From Anaerolineae bacterium (GTDB taxonomy: Bacteria > Chloroflexota > Anaerolineae > Anaerolineales > Villigracilaceae): a stretch of DNA of 64,000 bases. The translations under genes and the position numbers were made by a program. This document shows, in pieces, positions 36,964-48,483 of the stretch (the stretch's first letter is position 1; each line of letters opens with the position of its first letter). The DNA lies in the NCBI GenBank assembly GCA_003130845.1, contig QEXW01000111.1:1-64000 (forward strand). Direction: 5' to 3'. The notes under the pieces were generated by a model that was given only the letters and a program-made list of their open reading frames with translations, did no database searches and was not told the origin of the DNA.

Positions 36964-37066
36964 AACAGGGTGTACAGGATAGACAGGATTTTTTGTTTTT
37001 TATCCTGTAAACAGGATGCACAGGATAGACAGGATTTTTTATCCTACTCATCCTGTCTATCCTGTT
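36964..37066 (-). repeat. cluster of 31-base direct repeats with an inverted third copy
   Basis: Two nearly identical 31-base copies (36964-36994 and 37010-37040) have the core ACAGGATAGACAGGAT and end in a T-run. A third copy in reverse orientation spans 37041-37066. On the minus strand the inverted and second copies form a perfect 16-bp stem. The third copy overlaps the end of the upstream GH144-like gene and encodes its last residues and stop region. It lies between two genes of one operon, so it may act as terminator, attenuator or RNA-stability element. Confidence 0.8.
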
Positions 37067-38288
37067 TTGGCATAAACCCTAACACTTCGAGGGCGGTTTG
37101 GATGGGGGCGCTGTGGGTGTATACATCCCACATCAGGCGGGTGAGGTGATTTTCGAGCATAATCATCGAACAGCCTTTGTCTATGCCGTAGAGGGAGCGG
37201 CTGTACCAGGGCGGGTTGACGGCGAGGTTGTAGGAATCGAAGAAGCCATATTTGCCCCAGGTTTGCGGGTGTTCGGCGATGAGATAGTCCATCATCGCCA
37301 GCGTTTCTTCGGGGATGAAGGGCAGACAGGAGAGGGCGCTGTAAATGGAAACCGTGCCAGTGTGGTGCGGCGGGACGAGGGACGGCTCACTCCCCGCGAC
37401 TTCGTAGCCAAAGGGGCTGTCGCCTGCGCTGAGTCCCCAACTGCAGGCGTGGTAGGTTTTGTATTGGGCGGCATGTTCGATGCAAAACTGACGGTTGGCG
37501 AGGCAGGCGCGGCGGGTGTTTTGGAACCAGTCTATGCCGTCGGGGTCGAGATAGTTTGCCGCATCCAGCCAGGCTTCGCTGAAGTGGTAGGCGAACAGGT
37601 TGCCGCCAGGGTTGATGATGATGGGTTTGCCATCGAAGAGACGAATGTCTCGGCGGAAGCCCGCATAGAGGCGGCGCGCCAGGCTTGGGTCGAGGTGTGA
37701 GGCGGCTTGCAAGTACATCATCTTTTGTTCCGCCGCCATATCCCAGCGGCTGATGAAGCCAGGCGCGCCGTGGACGTAATCGCCGCCGTTATCGGGGTTG
37801 TATGCCATGTAGAAGAGCGCCTGCCCGTTCTCCTCGAAGACGATGAAGCGCCAGTCCACGCGCTCCAGCAGTTGCGCCGCCAGGTCGCGGATGGCGGAAT
37901 CCTGGAAATAGGCGGCGGCGGTGATGACTCCGTTCAGACACAGGGCGGTGTCTATGGTGGAGTATTCGCATTTGCCCCAGCGCTGGGCGGAATCCATGTG
38001 CAGGAAGTGGGCAAAGAAACCTCGGTGATGGCTGGCGCGCTGGAGCAGGGTTTCGAGCGTGCCGCGCGTGATGTCTTGCGCCTGTTCTTTGGTAAGGATG
38101 CCCCGCTCGGCGGCGATGACCCAGGCAGTGAGGGCAAATCCGCTGGCGGCGATGGAGGCAAGATTTGGTTTTTTGGTGGAGTCAACGGTCAGACCAAAGC
38201 CGGGGCTGTGCGGGTTGAGGTTGGTGTGGTCGAGGAAGAAGCGAATCGAGCCATCGAGTTCCTGGCGGAGGAGGGCGGCGGTGTTCAT
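37044..38288 (-). CDS. GH144/glucoamylase-like (PF10091) hydrolase, cytoplasmic form
   Basis: A 414-aa alpha/alpha-barrel protein of the 'putative glucoamylase' family that includes GH144 endo-beta-1,2-glucanases. Signatures are 'GFGLTVDS', 'SIAASGFALTAW', 'CEYSTIDTALCLNG', 'FAYHFSEAWLD', 'CSWGLSAGDSPFGYEV' and 'KYGFFDSYN...GIDKG'. There is no signal peptide, unlike the homologue at 39342, so it may cut imported oligomers. It starts 12 bases after the LacI-type regulator gene. The final residues (KQDRQDE) are encoded by a dispersed repeat unit, so the natural C-terminus has been altered by the repeat. Assignment to GH144 activity is from family and context. Confidence 0.85.
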   Translation of the reverse strand: MNTAALLRQELDGSIRFFLDHTNLNPHSPGFGLTVDSTKKPNLASIAASGFALTAWVIAAERGILTKEQAQDITRGTLETLLQRASHHRGFFAHFLHMDSAQRWGKCEYSTIDTALCLNGVITAAAYFQDSAIRDLAAQLLERVDWRFIVFEENGQALFYMAYNPDNGGDYVHGAPGFISRWDMAAEQKMMYLQAASHLDPSLARRLYAGFRRDIRLFDGKPIIINPGGNLFAYHFSEAWLDAANYLDPDGIDWFQNTRRACLANRQFCIEHAAQYKTYHACSWGLSAGDSPFGYEVAGSEPSLVPPHHTGTVSIYSALSCLPFIPEETLAMMDYLIAEHPQTWGKYGFFDSYNLAVNPPWYSRSLYGIDKGCSMIMLENHLTRLMWDVYTHSAPIQTALEVLGFMPKQDRQDE

Positions 38289-38300
38289 GAGGCAGCGTTG

Positions 38301-39266
38301 TTATTTTTGGGAGGATTGACGGGCAATAAAGTGGGTGGGGATGCGGCACGGGCGGAAGATTGCTCCCGTCTCCAGGAAGTCTATTAGTTGACGGGTGGCG
38401 GTAGCGCCCCAATCGAAACGCGATGCGCCGACTGTAGATAAGGTGGGCTGCATGTAGCGGGACAGTGGGATGTCATCGAAACCGGCAACAGCAATATCTT
38501 CAGGCGCACGCAGCCCCCGCTCGCGCATGGCGCGCAAGAAGCCGATGGCCATCTGGTCGTTGGCGCAGAAGACGGCTTCGGGAAGGGGGTCGCTGTGCAA
38601 GACAGATTGAGCGGCTTCGTAACCAGAGATTTCGGTGAAATGCCCCTGGACAACCGGCACATGCAAGCCATGTTGTTCGGCTTCATAAAGAAAGGTACGG
38701 GCGCGTTCAGCATTGTCGAAAGAATCTGGCGAGCCGGCCACATACACCATGCGGCGCAGCCCTTGTGCATAAAAGTGATGAAACGCCTCGCGCACGCCTT
38801 GTGCGTTATCAAGCAAGATGGACAGCAAAAAATCTTTTTCCAGTTGACGGTCGAGCACCACGATGGGGAAGCGCTGCGAGGCCAATTTGAGCAATGATTC
38901 GCTTGAGACTTTCGAATCGAACACAATGGCGCCATCTACCTGGCGATGCAGCAACATGCGGCGCGGCGAGCGGCTTTCAGGGCAAACCAGCAGTTCGTAA
39001 TCGGTATCCAAAATGACGCTGTGAATCCCTTCGAGAATGTCTTCGTAAAACGCACCGCCAAAACGCGAGATGAACACCCCAATGTTACGGGTGCGCACTT
39101 TCTTGAGGTGGCGGGCATGGGCGTTGGGATGGTAGTTGAGTTCATCAGCTGCTTGCAAGACGCGCTGCCGTGTGGCTTCGCTGATGTTGCCGGTGTTGTT
39201 CAGCACGTAGGAGGCGGTGGTGATGCTTACGCCAGCTTTTTGGGCGATGTCGCGGATAGTGGTCAT
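38301..39266 (-). CDS. LacI-family transcriptional regulator
   Basis: A 321-aa regulator. The N-terminal helix-turn-helix ('TTIRDIAQKAGVSITTASYVLNN', about 2-24) and hinge helix ('NYHPNAHARHLKK') are followed by a periplasmic-binding-protein-like sugar-sensing domain ('NDQMAIGFLRAMRERG', 'VAGFDDIPLSRYMQPTLSTV'). The ATG at 39266 is used; an in-frame TTG four codons upstream is possible, and no strong ribosome binding site is seen for either. It lies between the two GH144-like genes in the minus-strand operon. It is the natural candidate to bind the GGTGAAACGTTTCACC palindrome at 55441 and repress both divergent units until an oligoglucoside inducer appears. Confidence 0.9.
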   Translation of the reverse strand: MTTIRDIAQKAGVSITTASYVLNNTGNISEATRQRVLQAADELNYHPNAHARHLKKVRTRNIGVFISRFGGAFYEDILEGIHSVILDTDYELLVCPESRSPRRMLLHRQVDGAIVFDSKVSSESLLKLASQRFPIVVLDRQLEKDFLLSILLDNAQGVREAFHHFYAQGLRRMVYVAGSPDSFDNAERARTFLYEAEQHGLHVPVVQGHFTEISGYEAAQSVLHSDPLPEAVFCANDQMAIGFLRAMRERGLRAPEDIAVAGFDDIPLSRYMQPTLSTVGASRFDWGATATRQLIDFLETGAIFRPCRIPTHFIARQSSQK

Positions 39267-39341
39267 AGAGAGTTTCAAGTGTCAGATTTCAAGTTTCTTG
39301 TGCGATAAGGACAGATGGGCGTTCTCTGTCGTTCCCTGAAA

Positions 39342-40676
39342 TTAGGGAGTAGCTGTAATTTGCAAACGCTCCAGTCCGTTACGCAGATATTCGTTCTTCA
39401 TGGTGATGGCATATACCATGTCGTTTTGGTAATTTGCCAGCATGAGCAGACTGATGCCTTTGTCTATGCCGATGACATCGGAGGCGTACCAGTTTTTCGT
39501 CAGGTTATAGGCATCTTGAAAGCCATATTTTCCTTTGAGCGGTTCGATGCTGTAGTAGTTGAGCATCGCCTGAGCAGATTCATTGGGCAGGAAGAGGATC
39601 GAAGCGATGGCGGCATAAGGCGGAACGGTATCGTCCACAGTATGCGCACGGTTATCATAACCAGAAGGAGGCGCTCCATACAAGCCATTATAGCCGTTCG
39701 GTCCATCGCAGGCGCTCAAACCCCAGGCGGCGGGACCCAGGGTGGTGTATTTTTCGTCCATGTTGACGGCAAAGTTGTGGTGGGCACGCGCCGCACGGAC
39801 AGAGTTCTCGAACCAGTTCATACCTTCGCGGTCTGTGGTGTCCCGAAAGTCGAGCCAGGCGTGGCTGAACTGGTAGGTAAAGAGCGAACCGAACCAGGAA
39901 TGAATGAACGGTTCGCCGTCTCCATATTTTGCAACATGGCGCGTGAAGCCATAATATAAACTGTCGTCGGTAGGATGGGTGGGCGAACCCGCCGCCAGCA
40001 CATAGAGCATCAACTGCTCAGCGTAGAAATCCCAGTGACCCTCGAAGCCCTTTTCGGGACGGTATGCCATGTAGAACATATTCCGCGAGTCGTCCACAAA
40101 CCAATTCCAGTTCACGTCGCGGTAGAGTTGGCCGGCTTTGGTTTGCACATCGCCGCCGAAATATTCACCCGCCGTGAGGACGCCCATCATGAGGATGGCG
40201 GTGTCTATACTCGAAACTTCGCTGTTCCAGGCGCGCTTGCCGGTTTGTATATCCACAAAGTGATAAAAGAAGCCTTCGGTGCGCTCCATGCCGAGCAGGG
40301 TATCGAGGGTTTTGTCGGCGCGCTCGTAGGCTTGCTCGTAGGTGATGTATCCTTTTTCGACGCCGATGGGATAAGCGGATAAAGCAAAGCCGATCGCGGC
40401 AACGCTGGAGATGCCGGGCGAGCCGGGATAACGATCACGGATCAGACCGTAGCCGGGGCTGGCGAGGTCTCGATTGGCTTGTTCCCAAAAGAAATCGAAC
40501 GCGCCTCTCATCTCGTACTCGATGACGGTTTCCAGAGTGACAGGTTCAGGGGTGGGGGTGAAGGTTGGAGCGGGAGTAAAGGTTGGGGCGGCAGGGACAG
40601 GCTGCGGCGTCGAGGGTGAGGCGCAGTTTGTCAGCAGGAGCAGGAAAACGGCAAGCAGGGAGAAAATCTTATTCAC
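39342..40676 (-). CDS. secreted GH144/glucoamylase-like lipoprotein
   Basis: A 444-aa lipoprotein with lipobox 'LLTNC' (Cys18), then a Pro/Thr linker of about 25 residues and the same PF10091 catalytic fold as the protein at 37044: 'SPGYGLIRDRYPG', 'SVAAIGFALSAYPIG', 'SSIDTAILMMGVL', 'AAWGLSACDGPNGYNG' and 'KYGFQDAYN...IGIDKG'. It should be tethered to the outer face of the membrane and begin breakdown of an extracellular glucan. In GH144 the known activity is endo-beta-1,2-glucanase. The start is GTG at 40676, overlapping the end of the upstream permease gene by eight bases. Cell-surface and cytoplasmic paralogues in one operon fit attack outside and trimming inside. Confidence 0.86.
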   Translation of the reverse strand: MNKIFSLLAVFLLLLTNCASPSTPQPVPAAPTFTPAPTFTPTPEPVTLETVIEYEMRGAFDFFWEQANRDLASPGYGLIRDRYPGSPGISSVAAIGFALSAYPIGVEKGYITYEQAYERADKTLDTLLGMERTEGFFYHFVDIQTGKRAWNSEVSSIDTAILMMGVLTAGEYFGGDVQTKAGQLYRDVNWNWFVDDSRNMFYMAYRPEKGFEGHWDFYAEQLMLYVLAAGSPTHPTDDSLYYGFTRHVAKYGDGEPFIHSWFGSLFTYQFSHAWLDFRDTTDREGMNWFENSVRAARAHHNFAVNMDEKYTTLGPAAWGLSACDGPNGYNGLYGAPPSGYDNRAHTVDDTVPPYAAIASILFLPNESAQAMLNYYSIEPLKGKYGFQDAYNLTKNWYASDVIGIDKGISLLMLANYQNDMVYAITMKNEYLRNGLERLQITATP

Positions 40677-41607
40677 CGGTAATGCCCGTCCTTTCCACGG
40701 ATTCGACGAACCATCTTTGCAGCAGGAAGTACATCACCAGCAGAGGGGCGATGTTCAAGAATGTACCGCTCATTTTGACGGCTTCGTTGAGGCGGTCGAA
40801 GATGTTGACGGTGCCGGGCGGGTAGAGGTTTTCGTATGCCTGCACAAAACGTGAGAGTTGCATGGGCAGAGTGGTCACGCCGCCTTCAAGGAAGATGGAT
40901 GTGAGAAATGTTTCGTTCCAGTACCAGACGACGGAGAAGATGAAGGAGACGATGAAAGCGGGCAGCGCCGAGGGGATGGCAATGGTCAGGAAGATGCGCA
41001 GGTCGGAGGCGCCGTCGAGACGGGCGGCTTCCTCCAGCACTTTGGGGAGGGAGAGGAAACTCTGGTAGAAGATGAGGATAAAGATGGCGCTTTTATAACC
41101 CTGCGCCAGCATGGCGGGCAGGATGAGTGCCCACGGACTGCCCAGCAAGCCCTGCTCCTTGTAGGTGAGCATTTGCGGGATGACGGTGTTTTGCGGCGGG
41201 ATGATGAAGGTGGCGAGGATAAGCAGGAGGGCGATGTTCCTGCCCCAGAAGCGGTAGCGTGCCAGTCCGTATCCCACCAGCGAGGCAACGAAGGTTTGAA
41301 TCAGCGAGGGAACGACGCTGACCAGAATGGACGCCATGAGGGTGTTGGGGTAATTCAGCACGCGGTAGGCTTTTTCGTAGTTGCCGGTGTAAAACTCGGT
41401 AGGCACCCATTGCACCATCGGGTTGAGCAGGTCGGAGGGACTCTTGAGGCTGGTGACGAACATGAAGAGCAGGGGATACAGATAGACGAAGCCGATGGCA
41501 ATCAGCAGGGCATAGATGAGGACGACGAAGACGAGACCGCTGCGGGTGCGGCTTCCAAAGAGCAGACTCTTCAGCCAGTCGGGGTTGAAGCGGCGCAGGG
41601 TTTGCAT
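40669..41607 (-). CDS. carbohydrate ABC transporter permease, MalG type
   Basis: A 312-aa inner-membrane protein of the CUT1 family with six predicted TM helices and the permease loop motif 'EEAARLDGASDLRIFLTIAIP' in shortened form 'EEAARLDGAS' that contacts the ATPase. The ATG at 41607 is preceded by AAAGGAA, so the longer frame to 41655 was rejected. It follows the MalF-type partner at 41609 directly and overlaps the GH144 lipoprotein gene by eight bases. No ATP-binding subunit is encoded in the window, so a shared MsmX/MsiK-type ATPase elsewhere must energise it. Confidence 0.9.
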   Translation of the reverse strand: MQTLRRFNPDWLKSLLFGSRTRSGLVFVVLIYALLIAIGFVYLYPLLFMFVTSLKSPSDLLNPMVQWVPTEFYTGNYEKAYRVLNYPNTLMASILVSVVPSLIQTFVASLVGYGLARYRFWGRNIALLLILATFIIPPQNTVIPQMLTYKEQGLLGSPWALILPAMLAQGYKSAIFILIFYQSFLSLPKVLEEAARLDGASDLRIFLTIAIPSALPAFIVSFIFSVVWYWNETFLTSIFLEGGVTTLPMQLSRFVQAYENLYPPGTVNIFDRLNEAVKMSGTFLNIAPLLVMYFLLQRWFVESVERTGITGE

Positions 41608-41608
41608 G

Positions 41609-42487
41609 TCAGTTCCTTTCCCTTTTTGCCTGCTGTGCCAGGAAGAGATAGACAATACCCAGCAGCACCGTCATAACGGCAAAGTAGAGGAATGCCATGG
41701 CGCTGGCGTAGCCGATTCCGCCCTGTACGGCGTAGGTCTGATTGTAGACGTACTGGATGACTTTGTTCTCGGAAAAGTGCGAGAGGGTGATGACGGTATA
41801 AACAGCGTTGACGATATTAGCGGTGGAAAGCGAGGGGAGGGTAATCTTCCAGTATGCCTCCCAGGCGGAGGCGCCGTCAATGGCGGCGGCTTCGTAGATG
41901 CTCTTATCCACCTTTTGCAGGCTGGAGAGGTAGATGAGAATCTGCACGCCCGAAAACCACAGGATGAGGATGAACGAGGTCAGCAGGTATTCTGTAGGGT
42001 TGCGCAGGGTGCGCGGTAGTTGCGCAATGAACTCCGCCACCGCCGGGATGTTGGCAATGCCCGGCGCAGAGGTGGCACCCTGGGCGGTCAGTTCGCGGAT
42101 GACCGGTCCGCTGGTGATGACGACCGGCAGGAAGAAGATTGTGCGGAACAAGCCTTTGAATTTGAAGTTCAGGTTGAGGAAGAGGGCAATGATCATCGAG
42201 AAAATCAGCACGATCGGCACGGAGACGAGGGTCTCGATGGCGTAGCCAATGACCAGTTCGATGAAATTGGGGTCGGTGAAGAGGGCGCGGGTGTAGTTTG
42301 CCCACTGCACAAAATCCAAGCGGATGCCCTCGGCGGTCACCGTGACTTGATGTAGGCTATAACGGAAGGTCTCGATGAGCGGAAAGAGCGTGAAGAGCGA
42401 AAAGCCTACGATCCACAGCGCAATGAAACCGTAGCCGTGCAGGGCTTCACGCAGGCGAAGGCTGATGGCGCGGCGCAGGATTGTCAT
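41609..42487 (-). CDS. carbohydrate ABC transporter permease, MalF type
   Basis: A 292-aa membrane protein with six predicted helices and the conserved '[21 protein letters not shown]' loop (here read as 'EAAAIDGAS') of CUT1 sugar permeases. It forms a heterodimer with the product of the next gene (one base apart). The start overlaps the DUF5696 stop (ATGA), a sign of translational coupling. Together with the second permease pair at 46660-48483 it gives this operon two importers. Which of the two binding proteins serves which pair is not evident from sequence. Confidence 0.9.
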   Translation of the reverse strand: MTILRRAISLRLREALHGYGFIALWIVGFSLFTLFPLIETFRYSLHQVTVTAEGIRLDFVQWANYTRALFTDPNFIELVIGYAIETLVSVPIVLIFSMIIALFLNLNFKFKGLFRTIFFLPVVITSGPVIRELTAQGATSAPGIANIPAVAEFIAQLPRTLRNPTEYLLTSFILILWFSGVQILIYLSSLQKVDKSIYEAAAIDGASAWEAYWKITLPSLSTANIVNAVYTVITLSHFSENKVIQYVYNQTYAVQGGIGYASAMAFLYFAVMTVLLGIVYLFLAQQAKRERN

Positions 42488-44647
42488 GGCATATTCTCCA
42501 CCAACGCGGCATCCCGCCCCTGAACGGTGACGCCTTTATAGTTAACGGGTTGGTCCGTATAGTTGACCACGATCTGTTTGCCATTGGCATAGGTGGTGAC
42601 GAACACGCCCTCACGCAACTTTTGGCGGGCGGTAATTTCCTGCCCGCGCACGGGGGCAAGCAGGGCATTCATCCACGCGTAGGTCTGGCGAATTTGCTCA
42701 CCCCACTGCTCATGGGAGGAGGTGTAAATCCAGGTAGAACGGGTATCGAGCATTTTGGCGGTGGGCTCGTAAGTGAGGAAGTAGGAGGGATACATGCCGT
42801 AATCTACGTGGCGCAGGATGTCTTCTTCGAGGTTGGGCGAAAAGTTGAGCGCCGCGCCGTAATACGGCACATAACCCGAAAGCACAATCGGCAGGAACGG
42901 CACGGCTTCGGACGTGTAAATGTAACCGTTGTCGCCCAGCGGCATGTCGTAGTACGCAGACATCAGGCTCCAAAGATAATCATTGGGGCGGTAGAACCCC
43001 AGCGGCACAGGCGATTTGCCCAGCACATCCTGATAGGCGCGTATGGCTTGCTGACGGTTGAGCGGCGCGTTTTCCCTGAAGTCGCTGTAGAGGGTGAAGC
43101 CGATTCCATCCAGCGCCAGGTCTGCCTGCAGTTGCGAAGCGATGCTCTCCGTCAGGGCGGCGAAACGCCGCTGGAGGGCGTCGAGGGTGAAATAGTAGTT
43201 GTAATAACGATTGTAGCCTTCCAGATTGACGTTGGTAATCGCCATCGCCAGGTCTCGACGCGGGGAGTAGCCGCGTTCCTTCCACAGCGCCGCCTGCGGA
43301 TCGAGGTAAAGCGAGAAACGTCCGCCGTCCGCCGTGATTTTTTCCGCCAGCGTGCGCAGGTCATCGAGCGTACCCAAACTGCGTTCCAGTTTCAACGAAA
43401 GCGGAGGCATGCTCGAAGCGCCGAGCGGCTGCCAGCCGAAGTAGATGACTTGCGGGTTGGCGATTTGCAAATTGTCGAGCAGGGTTTGCATTTGGCGAAT
43501 GGTGGTCATGGAGACAAAACGCCACCAAAACAGCGCCTTTTCCTTATCGCCGCCGAGAAACTCCAGGCGAATACCGATGTTCGGATTGGGGTCGGTGACC
43601 TTTTGCAATATGCCCTTTTCGACAAGGTACTGCTGGTAACTGCGCGCCATGCCTACATAATCTGCCGCGCCGCCATGCAAAAAGCGATAATGCACAGTCA
43701 CATCGAAATCGTTGGTTTGTTTCTGAATGGTGGTCACGCCCGCGCCAGAGCGGTTGGTCGCCTGAAAGTAACTTTCGTTGTAGATAAAGGCGTTGTAGAG
43801 AAAGTTGAAGTTGGTGAGAATGCCCGCCGGGTGCGCCTGAATCTCGCCGTATGCCGCGCCGTCCTCCACCACGGCAAGAAAGGCATTTCCCTTTTCCCCA
43901 TGCACCATGCCGAAGACAGGAAACGAAATCGGGTAGGCGCGGTTGATCCCCGGATCGTAGGGCATCACGGCAATCATGCCCAGATCTGCGCCGTAGTAAC
44001 GCCCATAGAACATGTTCTTCGCCTTAGTCGAATCGGCAAAGCGGATGAGGCTGCCCGTGCCGTCGGGCAGGAACATGTAGCCCGGCGTACTGCTTCCGCG
44101 CGTGGCGCCGAGAAACGGATAGAGATAGACCAAGCCCAGTTTGAAGGCGGGATTTTCCTGACGAATCGACACAGAGGGAATTTCAACCCGCACCCCCTCC
44201 GCCTCGAGTCGCAATCGGACCTGGAAACTGATTCCGACTTCCTCGAACTTTATCTCCGCCTCGACTCCATTCTCGATGGGTTTGACCTCCAGCGTGTGTT
44301 CGGCATTGGCAATGGAGATACGTTTGCTGACCGCCTTTTCATCGAGGTATTCGATACTGACGCCGCTTTGGGCAAACGCCCGCCACGATTTGTTCAGGCG
44401 GTCGCCCTGCTGGAGTTCGTCAATGCCCGAATGCCAGAGATAGTTGTTGCGCTTGTCCAGCAGTTTGAAGGCAAGGGTGGCTGAGTCCACGTACAGCGCA
44501 AAAGTTTCGTTTTCGGCAATGCGCTGATAGGAGGGGGGAATCTCCTGCGGGTGTGGGGCAAAGGCACGTGCCGAGCCTGATGGCAGGCTGATTGTCACCA
44601 GCAGGAAGACCATCAACAATATGCGAAATGAATTTCGCAGCACAGAT

Positions 44648-44655
<8 letters not shown>
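42484..44655 (-). CDS. exported DUF5696 protein, possible TIM-barrel glycoside hydrolase
   Basis: A 723-aa protein with a signal sequence (hydrophobic '[20 protein letters not shown]' region). An N-terminal beta-sandwich part resembles glycosidase accessory domains. A C-terminal barrel-like half includes '[12 protein letters not shown]', '[14 protein letters not shown]', '[15 protein letters not shown]' and '[11 protein letters not shown]'. It matches the pattern of DUF5696 proteins that travel with sugar ABC transporters; catalytic activity is not shown. GTG at 44655 is chosen because a perfect AGGAGG lies nine bases upstream; TTG at 44676 would place that site inside the coding sequence. 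It overlaps its neighbours by 8 and 4 bases. Confidence 0.75.
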
Positions 44656-46659
<2,004 letters not shown>

Positions 46660-46663
<4 letters not shown>

Positions 46664-47565
46664 TTTAAACCCGAATGCGACATGGTGCTCATCACCTGGC
46701 TTTGCAGGAAGATGAAGATAATCAGATTGGGCAGGAACATGATAAGCGCGGCAGCGGCGGCAATGCCCTGTCCCGCCACGGCGTTGGCGCCGGTGGCAGT
46801 GGTGGTCAGCGTGCTGAGGTAGAAGGCGAAGGTCTTCAGGCTTTCGGTGTTGATGTAAAGTGTGGAGGTTTCGGCGTTGTTCCAGGCGGCTTGAAAGGTG
46901 AGGATGGCGATGGTGGCAATGGCAGGGCGGATCATGGGCAGGATGATGCGCCAATAAATCTGCAAATCCGAGGCGCCGTCAATCTGAGCGGCTTCGATCA
47001 CCTCGTTGGGGATGCTGTCCATGAATTGTTTGAGCAGGAACAATCCCACCGGCATTGCCAGCCCGGGCAGAATGTGCACCCAGAAAGTATCCAGAAGATT
47101 GAGCCGTTCGATGACGAGGAAGCGCGGAATGGTGACGGCAATTGGCACGAACATCAACGCCACAGTGTTGACGGCAAACAAGGTCTGCTTGAGTTTGAAT
47201 CGTTTTTTGGAGAGCGCATACGCGGCAGTGCTGGACACGAAAATGGATGCCGCCACTGCCACCAGCGTAATCACAATGCTGTTGAATAGATAGCGGCTGA
47301 CCGGCACGCCGGAACTGGACATTTTGGAAAACAGGTCGGTGAAATTTTTAAGCGTGGGGTTAACCACGAAAAAGCGCGGCGGGTAGGCAAAGAGTTCATC
47401 GGGCGGCTTGAAGGCGCTGGAGAAAATGAACACGATAGGCAGGAGCATGAATGCCGCCAGCGGCAGGAGCACCAGATAGAATTTGAGTTGGCTGATATGA
47501 AAGCCCTGCGGGTTGATGCCCCGATTGCGCACTCCACTAAAGCGGCGGAACCAGTTTTTTCTCAT
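46660..47565 (-). CDS. carbohydrate ABC transporter permease, MalG type
   Basis: A 301-aa CUT1 permease with six predicted TM segments and the '[20 protein letters not shown]' loop (core 'EAAQIDGAS'). It lies six bases after its MalF-type partner, and its stop overlaps the start of the NHL/YIP1 gene. It forms the first of two permease pairs in this operon and, from its position, is the likely partner of the large 958-aa binding protein upstream. No ATPase gene accompanies it. Confidence 0.9.
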
Positions 47566-47571
47566 GGTTTC

Positions 47572-48483
47572 TCACTCTTCGCTTGCAAACAGACGGTTCG
47601 AGAGACGGGTGAAGAACAACACCATTAACAACAGCACCACCGAAACGGCGGCGGCGTAGCCCATTTCGTAACGCAGGAAACCATAATCTTCGATGTGATT
47701 GACAATCAACTGCCCGGCATATTGCGGCGTGGGGTTGCTGCCTGAAAGCGTCACACCGATGGCGCCCGCCTGAAACGTGCCGACAATTGCCATCACTGCG
47801 CCGAAGAGCATTTGCGGTTTCATGGAAGGAATCGTGATATAGAAAATTTCCTGCCAGCGGCTGCTCATGCCGTCCAGGGCGGCGGCTTCGTAGAGTTCCG
47901 GGTTGATTTCCAAAATGCCTGCCAGCATTGCCAGGAAGCCGATGCCCATGCTGCTCCACAGCGTAACCACAATCATGATTGTCATCAGATAATCGGGCGA
48001 TTGCAGCCATTGAATGGGTTCCTGGACGATTCCCAAATTCATCAGGAAACTGTTCAGATACCCGATCTGGTCTCCACTGAAGAGAGTCTTCCACACCACT
48101 GCCATCGCCACGCCGGAAGTCATGGAGGGGGAATACAAAATCAGCGCAAACAACGTGCGCGGAATTTTGGGCAGTTGCGCCAGCACCCACGCCAGCAGAA
48201 AAGCGAGCGCATATCCGCCTGGTCCTACAATCACCGCGAACTGAATGGTGTTGGGCAGGACATATTTCATAAAGGTATCGTCCTGCGTAATCAGTGTGAT
48301 GTAATTGCGCAAACCGATGAAACGCGGCAATTGAATCGTATCGAAGAAGGTGAAGGAGAGCAGGAACGCCGCCAGCACCGGCACGACGATGAAGATGAAG
48401 AACATCAACGCGTATATGGAGAGGAAGCCATACGCATTGCCTTCCTTGTAAAGCCACTTTCGAAGAGAAGTTCTACCTGGCAT
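47572..48483 (-). CDS. carbohydrate ABC transporter permease, MalF type
   Basis: A 303-aa CUT1 permease with six predicted TM helices and the loop '[20 protein letters not shown]' (core 'EAAALDGMS'). ATG at 48483 is chosen because the upstream extension lies inside the preceding gene; the two genes overlap by 11 bases. It pairs with the MalG-type protein at 46660. The overlap with the 958-aa binding-protein gene argues that both are expressed in fixed ratio and work together. Confidence 0.88.
   Translation of the reverse strand: MPGRTSLRKWLYKEGNAYGFLSIYALMFFIFIVVPVLAAFLLSFTFFDTIQLPRFIGLRNYITLITQDDTFMKYVLPNTIQFAVIVGPGGYALAFLLAWVLAQLPKIPRTLFALILYSPSMTSGVAMAVVWKTLFSGDQIGYLNSFLMNLGIVQEPIQWLQSPDYLMTIMIVVTLWSSMGIGFLAMLAGILEINPELYEAAALDGMSSRWQEIFYITIPSMKPQMLFGAVMAIVGTFQAGAIGVTLSGSNPTPQYAGQLIVNHIEDYGFLRYEMGYAAAVSVVLLLMVLFFTRLSNRLFASEE

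Noticed and set aside
36964-37066. CRISPR array
   Set aside because: Only two direct copies with a 15-base gap and a third in inverted orientation; no spacer series or cas genes.
42481-44484. 667-codon plus-strand open frame
   Set aside because: It is antisense to the DUF5696 gene, has no family motifs and lacks good start signals. Long antisense frames are expected opposite GC-rich genes.
46664-46954. N-terminal extension of the NHL/YIP1 gene
   Set aside because: It is His/Arg-rich, lies within the upstream permease gene, and a proper signal peptide starts at 46663.
47537-48457. 306-codon minus-strand frame
   Set aside because: It overlaps the MalF-type permease in another frame and has no membrane pattern; the permease frame is real.
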